Positions 33,681-42,215 are shown, counted from the stretch's first letter. The stretch is 64,000 nucleotides of DNA from Oceanobacillus zhaokaii (GCF_003352005.1 NZ_CP024848.1:1621001-1685000), one strand, 5' to 3'. The notes: generated by a model from the letters alone, not told the origin. Numbers and translations are program-made.

Positions 33681-35045
33681 ATGAGATATCTTCACTTTCA
33701 TCATCAATGGTTAAATAAACGAACACCTGCACAATTACTATTATTATTTTATTTAGTATCGATTATTATTTCGACAGCCGCACTTTCATTGCCATTTGCA
33801 TATCAGGAAGGGGTTCATGTCGAATTTATTGATGTCTTATTTACTGCAGTAAGTGCAATAAGTGTAACAGGACTAAGTACTATATCCATTGTTAATACAC
33901 TAAGTACGACAGGAATAATTATCCTAATAATAATTTTGCATTTCGGTACAATTGGAATCATGGCTTCAGGTACATTTATCTGGCTGTTAATTGGAAAAAA
34001 AATCGGGCTTCGTGAACGCCGGTTAATAATGACAGATCAAAACCAGACTAGTTTTCAGGGGATGGTTCGTTTAACAAAGCAGATTATTATTATTTTGCTA
34101 GTTATAGAATTAATTGCGTTTATTATTTTGGGGACCTACCTTTTGAATTATTATTCATCAGTAAAAGAGGCTTACTTCCATGGTTTCTTTGGAACAATAA
34201 GTGCACTGTCAAATGCTGGATTTGATATTACTGGAGCGTCTTTGCTGCCGTACAGTCATGATTATTTTGTTCAATTTATTATCATGCTTTTGATTATATT
34301 TGGAGCCATTGGATTTCCGGTATTAATTGAAGTAAAAGAGTATTTATTTTCAAGAAATGAAAAACGGAAAACGATACACTTTAGTTTATTTACAAAAGTA
34401 ACAACAACTACATTCTTTATCTTAATTTTTGCTGGCGCAGGTATTATATATTTACTTGACAGCAATGATTTTTTTACAGATAAGTCTTGGCATGAAGCAT
34501 TGTTTTATTCTTTATTTCAATCTGTTACGACAAGAAGTGGCGGGATGGCAACAATGGATATCAACTTGTTGTCAGAAGAAAATCATTTGTTTATTTCATT
34601 TTTAATGTTTATCGGTGCATCGCCAAGCAGTGCTGGTGGTGGAATAAGAACAACAACGTTTGCATTAGTAATTATTTTTATCTTTACTTATGCCAGAAGT
34701 GGGAGAAGCGTTCGACTTTTTAAACGTGAAGTTTATGAAGAGGATCTGATAAAGGCAGTAATGGTAACTCTTGTTGCATCTGCAATGGTACTTGGATCTG
34801 TTCTGTTTATTTCTTCTCAAGAGCCATCCTCATTAATGGAAGTGATTTTTGAAGTAACTTCAGCATTCGGAACGGTAGGTCTCTCGTTAGGAATTACAAG
34901 TGATTTAAGCAACGCAAGTAAAATAATTCTAATGTTATTGATGTTTATAGGGAGATTAGGACTGTTTACTTTTATCTTGATGTTTAGAAAGAATAAACAA
35001 GATGGTAATTACCACTACCCTAAAGAAAAAATCATTATCGGTTAG
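33681..35045 (+). CDS. TrkH/KtrB-family potassium uptake channel subunit
   Basis: Membrane subunit of a Ktr K+ system, 454 residues with four M1-P-M2 repeats. Selectivity-filter-like loops are seen as FTAVSAISVTGLSTI, GTISALSNAGFDITG, SVTTRSGGMATMD and VTSAFGTVGLSLGITSDL, plus the gating loop ASPSSAGGGIRTTTFALVII. The start is ATG after TTAGGAGTTAGGTA. It needs a RCK partner (KtrA/KtrC); a KtrC-type gene lies at 47633-48298. Whether this is KtrB or KtrD cannot be fixed by eye. Confidence 0.92.
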   Translation: MRYLHFHHQWLNKRTPAQLLLLFYLVSIIISTAALSLPFAYQEGVHVEFIDVLFTAVSAISVTGLSTISIVNTLSTTGIIILIIILHFGTIGIMASGTFIWLLIGKKIGLRERRLIMTDQNQTSFQGMVRLTKQIIIILLVIELIAFIILGTYLLNYYSSVKEAYFHGFFGTISALSNAGFDITGASLLPYSHDYFVQFIIMLLIIFGAIGFPVLIEVKEYLFSRNEKRKTIHFSLFTKVTTTTFFILIFAGAGIIYLLDSNDFFTDKSWHEALFYSLFQSVTTRSGGMATMDINLLSEENHLFISFLMFIGASPSSAGGGIRTTTFALVIIFIFTYARSGRSVRLFKREVYEEDLIKAVMVTLVASAMVLGSVLFISSQEPSSLMEVIFEVTSAFGTVGLSLGITSDLSNASKIILMLLMFIGRLGLFTFILMFRKNKQDGNYHYPKEKIIIG

Positions 35046-35094
35046 TAAAAAATGACAATCAAAGATCTTATGAAGCCATATCTTAAATTAATAA

Positions 35095-35125
35095 TAACCT
35101 GTGCTACTCAGAATAGCACAGGTTA
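35095..35125. terminator. Bidirectional terminator between ktr gene and yjcZ-type gene
   Basis: TAACCTGTGCTA pairs perfectly with TAGCACAGGTTA around a seven-base loop. Confidence 0.75.
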
Positions 35126-35130
35126 ATTTG

Positions 35131-35271
35131 TTAGCAGTAAAATGCTGCTCCTACAATGATTAAAAGGATAAAAAGCACAACAATCAACGCGAAACCATTA
35201 CCATATCCGCCACATCCATATGCGGGGCTTTGATATCCGCCGCAGCCAAATCCTCCGTAGCCATAACCCAT
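35131..35271 (-). CDS. YjcZ-family small sporulation-associated membrane peptide (46 aa)
   Basis: Begins [20 protein letters not shown], then GGYGNG and the family core [20 protein letters not shown]. The Gly/Tyr/Cys-rich head is longer than in the copy at 11.9 kb; the hydrophobic core is nearly identical. The ribosome site is AGGAGGTGAAAG. Function unknown; the family is restricted to sporeformers. Confidence 0.88.
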   Translation of the reverse strand: MGYGYGGFGCGGYQSPAYGCGGYGNGFALIVVLFILLIIVGAAFYC

Positions 35272-35502
35272 GCTCTTTCACCTCCTGAATGTTACGTTAT
35301 ACTATATGTTAAATTCCTCAAGATGTATGGACGTTTGCACTAGTTATAAAAAATCGAGAATATTAATGGAATTAAATAATTCTGAAGGCATTATGTTAGA
35401 TTGCATAAAATGCAGAATTACTTCCAAAAAATTTAGAATATGATAGAATAAAAATAATAAGTGGAATCATAATTGTTTGTCTGATGAAAGGGGTGCTTGT
35501 TT

Positions 35503-35580
35503 ATGGAAATCGCTTTTGGAATCGTTTGCTTTGTAATCCTAGCACTGAACATAGGATTTTGTATTTTAGATAATGAATAA
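35503..35580 (+). CDS. Very small membrane peptide (25 aa)
   Basis: GAAAGGGGTG is well placed before ATG. The peptide MEIAFGIVCFVILALNIGFC, then ILDNE, is one hydrophobic helix with a short acidic tail. No family is known to me. Ribosome-site quality and length of the hydrophobic run support translation, but conservation would need to be shown. Confidence 0.5.
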   Translation: MEIAFGIVCFVILALNIGFCILDNE

Positions 35581-35721
35581 AGTACAATGTCAGTGTCCGT
35601 TTAGCGAATCGATGTTGACTTTAATTGTTTGAAGTGATAGAGGTCTTGCATTAGACGCTGGAGCAGGAAGTATTAAGGAATTGAAGTGGAATCTTATATG
35701 CTTTTGCTTGATATAAGTAAA

Positions 35722-35743
35722 GGGGGCAACAAATGTTGCCCCC
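35722..35743. terminator. Hairpin downstream of signal peptidase gene
   Basis: GGGGGCAAC pairs with GTTGCCCCC around a four-base loop. On the minus strand it is followed by TTTACTT. Confidence 0.65.
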
Positions 35744-35766
35744 AAAAAAACCATAAAGGTTAATAC

Positions 35767-36300
35767 TTATTTTGTCAGTCCCCACTCACTGAATGGATAA
35801 ATGATAATTTCAGATTTGCCAATTATCTCTTCTTCATCAATAAATCCAAGACCATTCCGACTATCCTTACTAATTGCGCGATTATCTCCCAATACAAAAT
35901 AGCTTTCCTCTGGAATTGTAATTGGACCGAAATTTCCCGTTTGGTTGATGACCTCCTCTGTAATAAACGCTTGATTATATGGTTCACCATTAATTAGAAG
36001 TTTGCCAGCAATAATTTCAATTTGTTCACCAGGTAACCCGATAACCCTTTTCACATAATTTTTATATGGCCTTTGTATGATTACAATGTCACCTCTGTCG
36101 GGGTCATCTACTAAATAGATCAACTTATTAAAAATTACTCTTTCTCCATCTTCTAGAGTCGGTTCCATACTCTCACCTTCAACAATAGAAGTAGCAAATA
36201 TAAAGGTACGTAATAAAAGTGCTATAATAATTGCAATTACAATTGCTTTTCCCCACTCAAGCCATTCGTTTTTCTCTTTTGATTCAGTCAATGAGGACAT
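35767..36300 (-). CDS. Type I signal peptidase
   Basis: Membrane-anchored serine protease (S26) that removes Sec signal peptides, 177 residues like the Bacillus Sip enzymes. One N-terminal transmembrane helix (AIVIAIIIALLLRTFIFATS). The catalytic serine is S44 in VEGESMEPTLEDG and the general-base lysine K84 in NYVKRVIGLPGE. Box D/E are NGEPYNQAFI and YFVLGDNRAISKDSRNGLGF. ATG follows GGAAGGA. Single-gene unit. Sip paralogues (S/T/U/V) cannot be told apart by eye. Confidence 0.95.
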   Translation of the reverse strand: MSSLTESKEKNEWLEWGKAIVIAIIIALLLRTFIFATSIVEGESMEPTLEDGERVIFNKLIYLVDDPDRGDIVIIQRPYKNYVKRVIGLPGEQIEIIAGKLLINGEPYNQAFITEEVINQTGNFGPITIPEESYFVLGDNRAISKDSRNGLGFIDEEEIIGKSEIIIYPFSEWGLTK

Positions 36301-36460
36301 TCCTTCCGTAAAAGATTCAATACTATAGTAGCACAGTGCCCATAAGTATTCGAATATAAACCCTTGTGAATCATAAACTTCATAACATTTCGCTTTTTAA
36401 TATTGCTTGTCAAGGACTATTTACCTATGTTAGGGTAAATTAAAATGAACAGGAGGTTTT

Positions 36461-36646
36461 ATGAATAATATGTATATGAATGAAGATCTTCAAAAGAGAA
36501 TTGAATACTTGCGTAAAAAGATGATGCAGATAGCAGAGAATAAGGGGTTGACAGATACTGAATCTGTTAAAGTCAGCCAAGAATTGGATATTCTTTTAAA
36601 TCACTATGAAAAAATGAAGGAACAAGCAAACAATAAGAATATGTAA
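36461..36646 (+). CDS. Spo0E-like aspartyl-phosphate phosphatase
   Basis: 61-residue helical-hairpin protein with the Spo0E signature SQELDILLNHY (SxELD). The first helix is DLQKRIEYLRKKMMQIAENK. Members dephosphorylate Spo0A~P and so delay sporulation. Excellent ribosome site AGGAGGTTTT before ATG. Located alone between the signal peptidase and an FbpB-like gene; which phosphorylated response regulator it acts on is not shown by the sequence. Confidence 0.9.
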   Translation: MNNMYMNEDLQKRIEYLRKKMMQIAENKGLTDTESVKVSQELDILLNHYEKMKEQANNKNM

Positions 36647-36905
36647 ACAGCTGTATAACCCTCGATTAATGTCTTTTATTATCTCATCGAAAACTCCCTA
36701 AAAGCGCCTTTATGAGTTCCCTGCAAAACTTACGTTACTTATTCAAAAAGAAAGATATTATTTCAAAAATAATATTTTAAATAGATAAGTTCGTTTCTGT
36801 TCATAAATCTACGAATTTTTGATAAATTATACATATTTCTATCGATTTTGACAAAAATTTAATAAAATGTTCAAACAATTTAGACATAACTTGATGAAAA
36901 TAGGG

Positions 36906-36911
36906 TATAAT
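36906..36911 (+). promoter_or_regulatory. -10 element of the FbpB-like gene
   Basis: Perfect TATAAT 35 bases before ATG. The -35 is less clear (TAGACA at 19 bases). No good Fur box was seen. Confidence 0.45.
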
Positions 36912-36945
36912 AGATTTAGAACATGATAAGGAGTGTAAATTCAGA

Positions 36946-37101
36946 ATGAGACCTAGAGCATTAAACTTCGATCAACTAGTCAAACAAAATAAACAAGAAC
37001 TATTAGACGATGAAAAAAAGATAAGACAAATAGAATTACGTCTAGAAAAGAAGCATAGGGATTTAGTAGGTTTTGAATCGGAGGAATTAGAACTAAAATA
37101 A
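36946..37101 (+). CDS. FbpB-family small basic protein (51 aa)
   Basis: Reads MRPRALNFDQLVKQNKQELL, then DDEKKIRQIELRLEKKHRDL and an acidic tail. The FDQLVxQNKxELLxDExxIxxIExRLExRH pattern matches the Fur-regulated basic protein FbpB family as I remember it; FbpB in B. subtilis helps the FsrA RNA in the iron-sparing response. The ribosome site is AAGGAGTG. Iron control is not supported by a visible Fur box here, so the physiological role is inferred from family only. Confidence 0.7.
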   Translation: MRPRALNFDQLVKQNKQELLDDEKKIRQIELRLEKKHRDLVGFESEELELK

Positions 37102-37166
37102 TTTAAAGATTATAAAAGTAAGCGTTTAGTTTAAACGTCCATGGTTAGAATGGAGAAATTGAAAAA

Positions 37167-37206
37167 TAGAAGTAGTAGGTCTAAGACCTATTACTTCTAT
37201 TTTTTT
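37167..37206 (+). terminator. Terminator of the FbpB-like gene
   Basis: AGAAGTAGTAGGTCT pairs with AGACCTATTACTTCT (15 bp with one G-U), followed by seven T residues. Confidence 0.92.
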
Positions 37207-37298
37207 GTATCGCTAAACTGTATAATTTTCCTCTAAAACGTTGAGAATGCAGCTAAGAAGAAAATTAGAATAGGGAAAGAGAAAGGGAGTTGATAATA

Positions 37299-37628
37299 TT
37301 GTTTATTTCAACCTGGTTTAAGAACTTACTTGAAACATTAGAAATTGAATCATATCTTTTCTACTTAATTGTTTTATTCATAGCAATATTGAGTTTATAT
37401 TTCATGCTGAAACCAGTAATTACCTGGATTGTTTCGTTAAAATCGACCAGGCTTCTAACGTATTTATTGAGTAGTTTGATTACAATGCTATGCCTATTTG
37501 TTATCTCAATATTTATTGATCAGCCTTTTGATTCAGCCATATTCAGAACATTATTACAAGCTATTTCATTATTTGGCATTGTGTTAGCATTATTTTATAG
37601 TATTCTTAGGGTAACTAAAAGATCTTGA
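37299..37628 (+). CDS. Hypothetical membrane protein (about 109 aa)
   Basis: Three hydrophobic helices: LFYLIVLFIAILSLYFML, LLTYLLSSLITMLCLFVISI and TLLQAISLFGIVLALFYSI, with a basic C-terminus (LRVTKRS). No family recognised. The start is probably TTG at 37299, nine bases after GAAAGGGAG; an in-frame TTG at 37290 abuts that site. Isolated between two terminators. Confidence 0.65.
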   Translation: MFISTWFKNLLETLEIESYLFYLIVLFIAILSLYFMLKPVITWIVSLKSTRLLTYLLSSLITMLCLFVISIFIDQPFDSAIFRTLLQAISLFGIVLALFYSILRVTKRS

Positions 37629-37730
37629 GAAATCAAAGATTATTAATAATTGGCTGGATTTCCATAGTGGCATCTATATTAAAAAATATAAAAAAGCATA
37701 TGTATCATACGCTTTAATAGTTAAACATTC

Positions 37731-37765
37731 CTTAGGCTGTCAATTAAAAGTTGGTTCAGCCTAAG
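37731..37765 (-). terminator. Stem-loop at the end of ykyB
   Basis: CTTAGGCTG pairs with CAGCCTAAG over a 17-base loop; on the minus strand it is followed by an A/T-rich tract. A further small hairpin, AAAGC/GCTTT, lies at about 37694-37715. Confidence 0.55.
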
Positions 37766-37784
37766 ATTTAATATTGATTATTAC

Positions 37785-38285
37785 TTAATAACGCCTAGAT
37801 TTTGTTGGTGGCCATTCCATTTTACCTAATGAGGAAGGGGTATAGTAGGAAGAGGTATACCGTTGCTGCTTTATCGGCTGCTTCTTTTCAGGCTTCCAAT
37901 TAATATAATCATATACAATGCTTTTTGCTTTTGAAAGCGACATTTTCGTAGGTGGATTCCGATAATTTTGGTCAAGGGACCCTAGATGCTCAAGTTCTTT
38001 GAAGTCTTGTTTACTAGGAGGAATATGAAAATAATAATCCGCTACCTTTACAAGAAGGGTGGAGTGTTGATTACTGAACTTTGGATGATCCGAGAAATGT
38101 AGTCCTACTTTATTTGCACGCTTTTCCCTAATTAATTTATTAATTGTTTCTTTCTTAATGAAATACAGATGCTTTGGCTCTGGAGCTGTTTTTGCATGTC
38201 GATTAATCGTAAATAGTGCTTGAGCTAATTCATGTATTGGAATCGTTTCTGACAAACTTACTTCCTCCTTCCAATGTATATCCAA
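37785..38285 (-). CDS. ykyB: YkyB-family protein
   Basis: 166-residue basic cytoplasmic protein matching YkyB of B. subtilis, function unknown. Landmarks: IHELAQALFTINRHAKTAPE, PKHLYFIKKETINKLIRE, KVGLHFSDHPKFSNQHSTLL, VKVADYYFHIPP and GSLDQNYRNP. The C-terminus is Pro/Tyr/Arg-rich. The start follows AAGGAGGAAG. In B. subtilis it lies near the ykuC-ykuE genes, which fits the ykuE homologue found 1.2 kb away. Confidence 0.85.
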   Translation of the reverse strand: MDIHWKEEVSLSETIPIHELAQALFTINRHAKTAPEPKHLYFIKKETINKLIREKRANKVGLHFSDHPKFSNQHSTLLVKVADYYFHIPPSKQDFKELEHLGSLDQNYRNPPTKMSLSKAKSIVYDYINWKPEKKQPIKQQRYTSSYYTPSSLGKMEWPPTKSRRY

Positions 38286-38456
38286 TTACTATCTCTATCG
38301 TATCGCAAAGCTTGTCCCAACGCAAGAGAAAGCGGAAGCAATTCATTAGAATTCGTTTCTATTAATTTTAAATGTTAGCGATTGATCATACGCTTGTCGA
38401 CTCAAAAATAAACTCTATGCGCTATTGAACGCTGGTGAGCCCCTAAATAACTAAAT

Positions 38457-38490
38457 AAAAAACGAACGGATTAGAAGCCTACCGTTCGTT
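38457..38490 (-). terminator. Terminator of the sco gene
   Basis: AACGAACGG pairs with CCGTTCGTT over a 12-base loop; on the minus strand the stem is followed by TTTTATTTAG. Confidence 0.8.
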
Positions 38491-38500
38491 TTATCATGTA

Positions 38501-39073
38501 TTATTGTACCTGTTTTAAGTCTTCTACGATCTGATCGACTGATCCCGCATCAACACCACTGTAATTCTTAATTACTTCACCTTCTGGACTGACTAGGAAG
38601 AACAGGGTTCCATGGATCACTTGATCATCTCCAGTCGGTGGTGGTGCAACGATATTCTTAAAGGATGTAATTGAGAATTCTTTTATTGTTTCGAAATCAT
38701 AGCCTGTTAAGAAGGACCAATTTGTAAAATCAGCATCATAGCCTTGGCCATATTTCTTTAAAACGTCTGGGCTATCTCTTTCAGGATCAATACTGAACGA
38801 CACTAATTTCACATCGATATCTTCCTCGGCAAGTTTATCCTGTAATGTAGCCATATTATAGGTCATCGGTAAACATACAGTAGTACAGTTTGTAAAGATG
38901 AAGTCTGCTACCCACCAATTACCTTCTAGGTCATTTAAACTGAGTGTTTCATTATCCTGTGTAGTATATTCAAAGCTATCAATTTCCTCGGACATGTTCG
39001 TTTCAATTGCATACTCATCACATGCAGCGAGAAATAGGAGAACAAATAAAATGAATAATTTCAAACGATTCAA
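38501..39073 (-). CDS. SCO1/SenC-family copper-metallochaperone lipoprotein
   Basis: Membrane-attached thioredoxin-fold protein needed for CuA assembly of cytochrome c oxidase, about 190 residues. The TTG start at 39073 follows AAGGAAGGT and gives signal peptide LFILFVLLFLAACD with lipobox LAAC; the frame opens further upstream without a ribosome site. Copper ligands are in FTNCTTVCLPMTY (CxxxC) and the distal histidine in HGTLFFLVSPEGE. LVSFSIDPERDSP is also diagnostic. Similar to BsSco (YpmQ). No oxidase genes are nearby. Confidence 0.93.
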   Translation of the reverse strand: MNRLKLFILFVLLFLAACDEYAIETNMSEEIDSFEYTTQDNETLSLNDLEGNWWVADFIFTNCTTVCLPMTYNMATLQDKLAEEDIDVKLVSFSIDPERDSPDVLKKYGQGYDADFTNWSFLTGYDFETIKEFSITSFKNIVAPPPTGDDQVIHGTLFFLVSPEGEVIKNYSGVDAGSVDQIVEDLKQVQ

Positions 39074-39251
39074 GTTTACCTTCCTTTCTTGATTGTTTAC
39101 TAGAGGCAAGCCTAATCTCATTATATCATCACAATGCACATTATTTGAATAATTCTAACCTATTTATGTGAAGTCTTTATGACAAAAGACGTAAAATTAG
39201 TATGGTGGTTAGTAGCCATAGTAGGATGGATATGAATAGTAATTGCCTTTA

Positions 39252-39382
39252 TTAAAACGCGCTATAGAAAATTGATCCAAAAGCTAGTCCAGTTAAAAAT
39301 GGGATTACTGTCAATAGGCGTTCATCACTATCATTTTCTCGTAACGGTTCATTTACGTACTATGAAGGAAAGAATAATTCAT
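39252..39382 (-). pseudogene. Small conserved gene with an apparent frameshift
   Basis: ATG at 39382 with AGGAG upstream reads MNYSFLHST then stops. The next frame continues at once as YVNEPLRENDSDERLLTVIP and FLTGLAFGSIFYSAF to a stop at 39252. The joined protein resembles short Bacillus proteins of the type NDERLLPLIPFLAGLAVG. A single-base change or sequencing error would explain this. Its ribosome site lies inside the ykuE terminator stem. Confidence 0.5.
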
Positions 39383-39445
39383 AAAAAAACTCCTTTTCAG
39401 AATAGCATTTACTTGTAATAACATTTGCTAATTTAGAAAAGGAGT
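39383..39445 (-). terminator. Terminator of ykuE, overlapping the next gene's ribosome site
   Basis: On the minus strand ACTCCTTTTC pairs with GAAAAGGAGT over a 37-base loop, followed by six T residues. The 3' arm contains AAGGAG, the apparent Shine-Dalgarno of the small gene downstream. Confidence 0.75.
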
Positions 39446-39472
39446 CTGTATATTAAATAGTTGCTATGCCTT

Positions 39473-40327
39473 CTATACTTTCGTTTGAAGTGTATAAACA
39501 TGGAGTTCGGGTTGACAAAGAAATCGGTAGGGCAGACGCGTTGTTCCGATTCCACTATTTACATATACATTTAGCTTGTCATCGTTTAATGAGTATTTAC
39601 CCCTTACATACTTTTCAGAATATGCTGGTGTATATAAGTGACCTATGAATGGAAATCGAACTTGACCACCATGGCTATGTCCAGATAATTGAATATCGAC
39701 AGGATACATGATAGTAGTATCCGCATAATCTGGTTCATGTGCTAATAATATCGTAAATAATTCTGGATTAGCGGCATGTAGGGCTTGTTGTAAATTAGGA
39801 CTTCCGAGCATCACATCATCAATACCTGCTAAAGTGATTCGTTCATTTTCCTTCTGAATGGTCGTGTGGCTATTTTTCAGCAAAGTAAAATTAGAACGCT
39901 CCATCACATCGTGAATAATATCTGTACCATATCCCCCATGATCGTGATTTCCATATATCCAATATTTCCCATAATCAGCAGTTATGGATGATAATGCTTC
40001 TATTAAATTAGGATACCAGTCGTATTTATTAGGTTCATCCACCAGGTCTCCAGTAAAAACAATAAGATCAGGTCTTAAAGCATTGATTTTTTTCATAAGT
40101 TCATTTATATCTTCCATTGAATAATGAAAACCTGCATGGGTATCGGAAAACTGAACAATTTTAAAATTGTTAAACCCAGAAGGAATTTTACCGGAAATAA
40201 TGGTCTCTTGCTGTACATGAAGCATATTAGGCTCGATATTCCTAGCGTAATAGTATGTTCCGCTGCTAAGACCGATTAGTCCTATTAAGCTTCCAAGTCC
40301 CTTTTTTATAAAGGTACGTCGATTCAT
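39473..40327 (-). CDS. ykuE: Metallophosphoesterase with Tat-type signal, YkuE-like
   Basis: 284 residues. The twin-arginine signal MNRRTFIKKGLGSLIGLIGL matches RRxFxK; B. subtilis YkuE is a known Tat substrate. The five calcineurin-type metal motifs are all visible: VQFSDTHAGF, TGDLVDEP, YGNHDHGG, LLAHEPD and LSGHSHGGQ. The enzyme should work on the cell surface on an unidentified phosphodiester or monoester. The start is followed by a downstream terminator; the gene appears single. The Tat translocase itself is not in the window. Confidence 0.93.
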   Translation of the reverse strand: MNRRTFIKKGLGSLIGLIGLSSGTYYYARNIEPNMLHVQQETIISGKIPSGFNNFKIVQFSDTHAGFHYSMEDINELMKKINALRPDLIVFTGDLVDEPNKYDWYPNLIEALSSITADYGKYWIYGNHDHGGYGTDIIHDVMERSNFTLLKNSHTTIQKENERITLAGIDDVMLGSPNLQQALHAANPELFTILLAHEPDYADTTIMYPVDIQLSGHSHGGQVRFPFIGHLYTPAYSEKYVRGKYSLNDDKLNVYVNSGIGTTRLPYRFLCQPELHVYTLQTKV

Positions 40328-40611
40328 ATTAACATGTCAAACCTTTCTAATGAGAAAAATATCATATGAGAATTATAGCATGGAAGTGAAATGAATAGGG
40401 ATTTTCAAGAAGAAAAGAGAAATTATAATTATCAGTATATTCATTGACTTTGTATTAAAATGCGATTAATATTAAGTTGATATTAAGTAAACGCTATCAT
40501 AAGAAAAAATAAGGATTATTAACACAAGCAGGTGATAGGGCTTACCGTTTTAGAAATACGCTTTGAGCACCTATTGGAATAGCAACGGCTCTATACCCAA
40601 AAAAATGAGCC
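40328..40611. other. Gene-poor stretch of about 280 bases
   Basis: No intact gene. Fragments such as HKQVIGLTVLEIRFEHLLE (near 40530) and NPDEFEYIIEQARQKS (near 40635) have protein-like composition but no start or family. They may be decayed coding sequence. Confidence 0.35.
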
Positions 40612-40642
40612 TAAAAAAAACATCAGGATCTTAATCCTGATG
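40612..40642 (-). terminator. Terminator of the czcD-czrA operon
   Basis: On the minus strand CATCAGGAT pairs with ATCCTGATG around a four-base loop, followed by a run of eight or more T residues. Confidence 0.9.
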
Positions 40643-40745
40643 AATTTGAATACATTATAGAACAAGCCAGGCAAAAATCCATTTTAAGGACTCATCAATG
40701 ATGCTATCATATAAATATAGTAGGCATTGAAGCTTAAATGCAGAT

Positions 40746-41666
40746 TCAATCGCAAGAATTACAGATTTTATGGATCGTTGAGTTGATGCCTTCTATTTGA
40801 ATCGTGCAATGAGAGATGTTGAAATGATGATGGATCATTTCATTTGCTTGCTGAAGTAACAGATCACGATCTATCGATTTTTTTACGATTAGATGGCAGC
40901 TAAGTGTTGGGAATTCAGATGTGATTGACCAAACATGCAAGTCATGAACGTCCTCGATACCATCCATTTTTGAAAGGGATTCTTTAATCGCTGTGACATT
41001 TATATCCTCTGGTTTTCCTTCCATTAAGATGTTCATCGAATCCTTGGTAATTCGAAAACCGGAAATGATGATGAGTATCGCTACAATCACACTGGCAATT
41101 GGGTCAGCAATATTCCAACCAAATAACAGGATAAGAGCACCAGCAACGATGGCACCAACAGAGCCTAATAAATCACCAATCACATGAAGTAGTGCGCTTC
41201 TTAGATTTAAGTTTTCTTTGGAATCTCCCCGCATCAGTAACCAAGCTACGACGATATTTATGATTAGACCAATAACTGCAATAATCATCATACCGCCATT
41301 TACATTAGGAGGTTCGACAAATCGTTGAATTGCTTCATAGAATATAAAGATTGCAATTAGGATGAGTGCTGCACCATTAATAAAGGCTGCGATAATTTCG
41401 AAACGTCTGTACCCAAATGTTTTATCCATTGTTGCTTTTTTTTCACCTATTTTAAATGCTACTAGACTAAGTCCCATTGCAGCTGCATCACTCAACATAT
41501 GCCCAGCATCTGAGATTAATGCAAGACTATTCGTTAAAAAACCGCCAACCGCCTCGACAATCATAAACAAGAAGATAATGATAAAGCTAAAGAAAAGGAC
41601 CTTCGTGTTACTTGTGTGGTGGTGATGGTGGTGTTCATGGTTATGCCCTTCATGATGATGTCCCAT
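40746..41666 (-). CDS. czcD: Cation diffusion facilitator (CzcD-type Zn/Co/Cd exporter)
   Basis: Inner-membrane proton-coupled metal exporter, 306 residues, six helices. Metal-site motifs: NSLALISDAGHMLSDAAAMG (TM2, HxxxD) and LRSALLHVIGDLLGSVG (TM5, HxxxD). The N-terminus is extremely His-rich (MGHHHEGHNHEHHHHHHTSN), a probable metal-sensing or buffering tail, and another His-rich loop is absent. The C-terminal ferredoxin-like domain includes GIEDVHDLHVWSITSEFPTL. It is preceded by its ArsR-type repressor gene, 12 bases upstream in the same operon. Confidence 0.94.
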   Translation of the reverse strand: MGHHHEGHNHEHHHHHHTSNTKVLFFSFIIIFLFMIVEAVGGFLTNSLALISDAGHMLSDAAAMGLSLVAFKIGEKKATMDKTFGYRRFEIIAAFINGAALILIAIFIFYEAIQRFVEPPNVNGGMMIIAVIGLIINIVVAWLLMRGDSKENLNLRSALLHVIGDLLGSVGAIVAGALILLFGWNIADPIASVIVAILIIISGFRITKDSMNILMEGKPEDINVTAIKESLSKMDGIEDVHDLHVWSITSEFPTLSCHLIVKKSIDRDLLLQQANEMIHHHFNISHCTIQIEGINSTIHKICNSCD

Positions 41667-41678
41667 TTGTGTACCCTC

Positions 41679-41981
41679 CTAATTCGTATGTTTAATATGT
41701 TCGATGGTTTGTTCTAATAAATTCATGACATGATCGTCATCGAGTGAATAATAATTCGTTGTTTTTTCTTTTCTATTTTTAACTAAACGTAACTGTTTTA
41801 AATATTTTAATTGATGAGAAATTGTCGATTGATTCATGTCAAGTTGATTCGCAATTTCATTTACTGAACATTCCTTGTAAAATAGTAAATGTAAAATCTT
41901 GATTCTTGTTGGATCAGACAAAGCTTTAAATATTTGGGAAGACTGTTCGATTAATTCATTTTCAATTGAATGATAATGCAA
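41679..41981 (-). CDS. czrA: ArsR/SmtB-family metal-sensing repressor (CzrA-type)
   Basis: 100-residue winged-helix repressor. The DNA-recognition segment is CSVNEIANQLDMNQSTISHQ with LKYLKQLRLVKNRKEKTTNY. The alpha-5 metal site, DDDHVMNLLEQTIEHIKHTN, carries the D/H...H/H ligands of zinc/cobalt sensors. There is no alpha-3 cysteine pair, favouring Zn over As/Cd sensing. It is first in an operon with czcD and has an operator overlapping its own promoter, so metal binding should derepress both. Confidence 0.92.
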   Translation of the reverse strand: MHYHSIENELIEQSSQIFKALSDPTRIKILHLLFYKECSVNEIANQLDMNQSTISHQLKYLKQLRLVKNRKEKTTNYYSLDDDHVMNLLEQTIEHIKHTN

Positions 41982-41996
41982 AGTTTACACTCCAAT

Positions 41997-42025
41997 ACTA
42001 TATGATCATATGCTCATATTGTAAA
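41997..42025 (-). promoter_or_regulatory. Promoter and CzrA-type operator of czrA-czcD
   Basis: On the minus strand TTTACA, 17 bases, TATAGT. The spacer and -10 carry the inverted repeat ATATGA-8-TCATAT (42000-42019), the form bound by ArsR/SmtB repressors such as CzrA. Repressor binding would block polymerase directly. Confidence 0.82.
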
Positions 42026-42132
42026 ATAAGTGAATAAAAATAGCAAGAATATGTTTAAGAGCCTATTCGTCTAAGATGTTACTCCGAATTATCTATGATA
42101 AACTTATAAAGTAATATGTTTAACTTAGCTGA

Positions 42133-42215
42133 TTAGAAAATATAAGCTTTCTTATGCTGCATAAGTGCAACTAAGGCATTCGCCTAAAAGCTTGGCAAAC
42201 GCCAAGTTTCTAAGA
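42133..42215 (+). repeat. Dispersed intergenic repeat, copy B
   Basis: TTAGAAAATATAAGCTTTCT, then TGCATAAGTGCAACTAAGGC and CTTGGCAAACGCCAAGTTTC. The core CATAAGTGCAACTAAGG is identical to the copy at 50.4 kb. It ends about 10 bases before the CBS gene's upstream frame; CTTGGC/GCCAAG can fold. Confidence 0.7.

Noticed and set aside
36800..36945. Fur box upstream of the FbpB-like gene
   Set aside because: TGATAAATTATACAT near 36818 differs too much from TGATAATNATTATCA to support iron control.
40520..40700. Transposase-like fragments between ykuE and czcD
   Set aside because: Fragments are under 25 codons and could not be assigned to any IS family; no inverted repeats were seen.
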